Assembly (NCBI RefSeq): GCF_010548275.1
Contig: NZ_JAAGLT010000003.1
Coordinates: 372,001 to 436,000 of the forward strand
Source: Streptomyces sp. SID12488
GTDB lineage: Bacteria > Actinomycetota > Actinomycetes > Streptomycetales > Streptomycetaceae
Direction of reading: 5' to 3'
Length of the DNA stretch: 64,000 bases
Under the pieces are notes generated by a model. That model made no database searches and was not told the DNA's origin. It saw only the letters and a list, made by a program, of their open reading frames with translations. Positions 61,977 to 64,000 of this stretch are shown piece after piece. The position numbers and the translations under genes were made by a program. The first letter of the stretch is position 1. Each line of letters begins with the position of its first letter.

Positions 61977-63002
61977 ATGTCGGTCATCCGCGATTCCGTA
62001 TCCGCGCACGCATCTCCGGATTCCCTTGGCCGGATCGGCTACGACCTGCTGCTGAACGCCCTGGCCGAATGTGGGCGCGAGGAGTTCACCGGGGCGCTGC
62101 GCGCAACCGGCAGCCCCGGCGGGATCTTCCATCTCCGGCGCGGACTCGTCGTCGGCGCCGAGAGCCCCGGCGCCCCGGGCCCGGAGGCCCTGCTTCTGCG
62201 CTCCCGCCGGATCAGCGGTGAGGACTGGGCCGAGCTGGTGCGCGAGGCCGGGGGAGCACGCTGGCCGGGCGCGGAACTGATCAGGCACGGGTACGCGGGC
62301 GCCGCCCAGCTGCGGGTCGTCTGCATGATGGCGTTACGGGACGCAGTCTTCGCGGTCGTCGCCGGCCGGGTGGACGCCTGCGAACGCGACCCCGGAGCCG
62401 AGCCGCTCGCCCCCGTTCCGGTGGGCGAGGGGCCGATCCGCCTCCTCCAGGACGCCAACCGCAAACTGGCCGCCCTCGCCGCGCTGCCCCACCCGGTACG
62501 CCCGAACCGTGAGCGCCCGAGCCCGAGTTCGGCGCCGGTCGCCGTGAGCGAGGGACAACTCACCCCCGTACAGCAGGAGTTGCTGGCCCAGGCCGACGGT
62601 CGCCTGACCGCCCGTGACCTCGCGTTCCGTACCGGCCGGGGGGTCTACACGGTGACGGTCGAGCTGGCGCGGCTGCTCGGTGCCGGGCTCCTGGAGTGCG
62701 ACGAGGGGGCCGTGCCGCTCCCGGTCGTACGGCTGCCTGAGGAGGGCCTGCGGCAGCGCAGGTCACCCGCGCCCCCGCCACTCCCGACACCACCCCCGCC
62801 GTCCCCGTACGTGGACCCCGCCGTCGTCAACGCGCTGGCCGCCGTCCTCGCCTCCGACGCGCTGCCGCAGGCGCCCACTCCCACACTGCCCCGCCGCGAT
62901 CCCGGCGCCAGTGGCATCACCGAATCTCTCGCCCCGGAAAAGCGCGGGACGAGCTGGAAAGGGTTCTTCCGCATGCGGAACGGAACTCATGGCAATTCCT
63001 AG
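61977..63002 (+). CDS. DUF4388-like and winged-helix protein of a roadblock cluster
   Basis: A 341-residue protein. Residues about 20-90 resemble a DUF4388/PATAN domain (LLLNALAECGREEFTGALRA, FHLRRGLVVGAESPGAPGPE), residues about 190-245 a winged helix (LTARDLAFRTGRGVYTVTVE), then a Pro-rich tail. Start at ATG 61977 just behind AAGGGGA. It heads a set with two roadblock proteins, suggesting a small-GTPase-type or gliding/cell-polarity-like signalling unit. Function not established. Confidence 0.72.
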   Translation: MSVIRDSVSAHASPDSLGRIGYDLLLNALAECGREEFTGALRATGSPGGIFHLRRGLVVGAESPGAPGPEALLLRSRRISGEDWAELVREAGGARWPGAELIRHGYAGAAQLRVVCMMALRDAVFAVVAGRVDACERDPGAEPLAPVPVGEGPIRLLQDANRKLAALAALPHPVRPNRERPSPSSAPVAVSEGQLTPVQQELLAQADGRLTARDLAFRTGRGVYTVTVELARLLGAGLLECDEGAVPLPVVRLPEEGLRQRRSPAPPPLPTPPPPSPYVDPAVVNALAAVLASDALPQAPTPTLPRRDPGASGITESLAPEKRGTSWKGFFRMRNGTHGNS

Positions 63003-63025
63003 AAGCCCATAGGGGAGTTGAATAC

Positions 63026-63424
63026 ATGGACCACAAAGCGCTGGCCATGGAAATGCGCGACCTGCGCGAAAAAGTGGACGGAATCACCGACACGGCGATA
63101 GCCGCGACCGACGGACTGCTCATAGCGGCGGACACCGCCGCGTCGATCGACCCCGAGAGCCTCGCAGCCATCGCCGCCGCGGGACTCGGCCTCGCCCGCC
63201 GGGCCGCCCAGGCCACCGGCCGGGGCACCCTGCGCCGGACGGTCACCTACGGCAGCCAGGGCTGCGCCGCGTTCTACGCCGTCGGGGACACCGCGCTGAT
63301 GGTCGTACTCGGCGACGAGGGCGTCGACCTGGACCGGCTGCACCGTGCCACCCAGCCGGCGCTGCGCCGTATCGGATCGATCCTCACCGCGGCGGACCCC
63401 GCCGTGGCGACCGAAGGAGCGTGA
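63026..63424 (+). CDS. Roadblock/LC7 domain protein
   Basis: A 132-residue roadblock domain protein: VDGITDTAIAATDGLLIAAD, then RTVTYGSQGCAAFYAVGDTA, and LMVVLGDEGVDLDRLHRATQ. Roadblock proteins in Streptomyces regulate small Ras-like GTPases within conservon-type clusters. Here no GTPase is in the window. Coupled to the preceding gene by a 23-base gap. Confidence 0.88.
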   Translation: MDHKALAMEMRDLREKVDGITDTAIAATDGLLIAADTAASIDPESLAAIAAAGLGLARRAAQATGRGTLRRTVTYGSQGCAAFYAVGDTALMVVLGDEGVDLDRLHRATQPALRRIGSILTAADPAVATEGA

Positions 63425-63432
63425 AGGAAAGG

Positions 63433-63861
63433 ATGGGGACGAAACGCATGACCACAGGCTTCTCCGACCAGGTCATGAGCCTGGTCAAGGCACTCCGTAC
63501 CGATGCCCCCGAGTGTGTCGCGTCGGGGGTGGTCGACATGTCCACGGGGATGCTGCTCTCGTACGAGACGATCGACAACCATCCGCCGGAGGTCCTCGAC
63601 CTGCTGGCGGGCGCGACCCTCGACCTGTTCCAGGGCCGTACGGTCGTGATGATCGAGGACGTGTTCAAGGAACGGCGGGGCACTCCCAGCGACCAGCACT
63701 TCTTCCAGGAGATCCTCGTCAACAGCGAGAACCTCACTCACCTGTTCGTGCGGCTGAACGAGCAGCAGGACGTCGTCGCTGTGGTCGTCTGCCGCAAGGC
63801 GGTCAACGTAGGCATGCTCTTCGCCCAGGTGCGGCGGGTGGTCAAGGAGTACAGCCTCTGA
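63433..63861 (+). CDS. Second roadblock-like protein
   Basis: A 142-residue roadblock-fold protein (ECVASGVVDMSTGMLLSYET, TVVMIEDVFKERRGTPSDQH, LFVRLNEQQDVVAVVVCRKA). Start choice is uncertain: GTG 63421 overlaps the preceding stop (GTGA), ATG 63433 and ATG 63448 are alternatives. Probably a heterodimer partner of the previous protein. Confidence 0.78.
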   Translation: MGTKRMTTGFSDQVMSLVKALRTDAPECVASGVVDMSTGMLLSYETIDNHPPEVLDLLAGATLDLFQGRTVVMIEDVFKERRGTPSDQHFFQEILVNSENLTHLFVRLNEQQDVVAVVVCRKAVNVGMLFAQVRRVVKEYSL

Positions 63862-63898
63862 ACACTGAAGAGCTGAACAGCCGCTGAGCGGAACGCGG

Positions 63899-63942
63899 AC
63901 GGGCCCCTCCCCAGGAAACCGAGGTCCTGGGGAGGGGCCCGT
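63899..63942. terminator. Bidirectional terminator hairpin
   Basis: An 18-base perfect stem (ACGGGCCCCTCCCCAGGA and its complement) with an eight-base loop, between the roadblock gene and a convergent gene entering at the window's right edge. Confidence 0.8.
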
Positions 63943-63965
63943 GTGGTGGGCGGGTGCGGGAGGCC

Positions 63966-64000
63966 CTACTCCGTACGCAGGCCCTCCGGCCGCATCAGCC
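63966..64000 (-). CDS. C-terminal end of a gene running off the right edge
   Basis: Reading leftward from the window edge, the frame LMRPEGLRTE ends in a TAG stop (63966-63968), 24 bases before the bidirectional terminator. The ending 'LRTE' recalls C-termini of FtsX-type ABC permeases, but ten residues are too few to identify a family. Confidence 0.4.
   Translation of the reverse strand, partial: LMRPEGLRTE

Overview
The window is chromosomal DNA of a Streptomyces or close relative. The evidence is the very high GC, strong GC at third codon positions, many GTG starts, ATGA/TGATG stop-start overlaps, GC-rich hairpin terminators, the interspersed 'GCGCGGGGAACTGCGCG' intergenic repeat, a SapA-like spore protein with a TTA codon, Scr1-type XRE/DUF397/ATPase triads and a complete Tad pilus locus. 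I found no tRNA, rRNA, insertion sequence, prophage, CRISPR array or origin.

Layout. 0-3 kb: a TetR regulator, the DHA2 exporter it probably controls (two palindromes at the exporter promoter) and a TrhA/hemolysin III membrane protein. 3.4-5.3 kb: GTP-dependent PEP carboxykinase. 5.5-10.1 kb: a four-gene minus-strand operon of an anchored solute-binding-like protein, a TelA 'toxic anion resistance' protein, a lipoprotein joining a solute-binding-like region to a VWA domain, and a small membrane protein. 10.4-14.3 kb: a conserved hypothetical, an alanine/aspartate-type aminotransferase, a fossil of a class III aminotransferase, the SapA-like protein and a secreted S1 protease. 14.4-19.8 kb: a D-amino-acid catabolic module (D-aminoacylase, PLP D-amino-acid deaminase, PfkB kinase, IclR regulator, RidA) around a divergent promoter with repeated TTGC elements. 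20-25.6 kb: a secreted M14 carboxypeptidase, a divergent Nramp-like transporter and a SigE-family sigma factor with its probable membrane anti-sigma protein. 25.7-27.5 kb: a DUF397/XRE-DUF5753/ATPase triad.

27.5-37 kb: a secreted protein and lipoprotein pair, then a 1530-residue RHS/YD-repeat polymorphic toxin with a predicted HNH-type nuclease tip, a SUKH immunity gene and a string of further immunity-like genes including two tandem Imm50-like genes. 37.4-48.9 kb: the Tad/Flp pilus locus: CpaB, a CpaE ATPase fused to TadE, a second TadE, TadA/CpaF, TadB, TadC, a two-component system, the Flp pilin, a TadG-like protein with an apparent CTG start, a lipoprotein and an OmpA-like protein. 49-52.8 kb: single enzymes (luciferase-like, GNAT, DinB, methyltransferase, DUF192). 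53-59 kb: a candidate C-loop small RNA, a cis-prenyltransferase, a PIN-PhoH protein, an SLT transglycosylase and an AI-2E family exporter. 59-61.8 kb: an M56 peptidase, AhpD and an OxyR-like regulator, with no ahpC between the last two. 62-63.9 kb: a DUF4388-like/winged-helix protein with two roadblock proteins.

The observations I rate most worth following are the C-loop RNA (53.1 kb), the Rhs toxin with its stacked immunity genes, the missing ahpC, the unusual start and fusion in the Tad locus, the TelA/VWA/solute-binding operon, and an intergenic repeat family that supplies stop codons to neighbouring genes.
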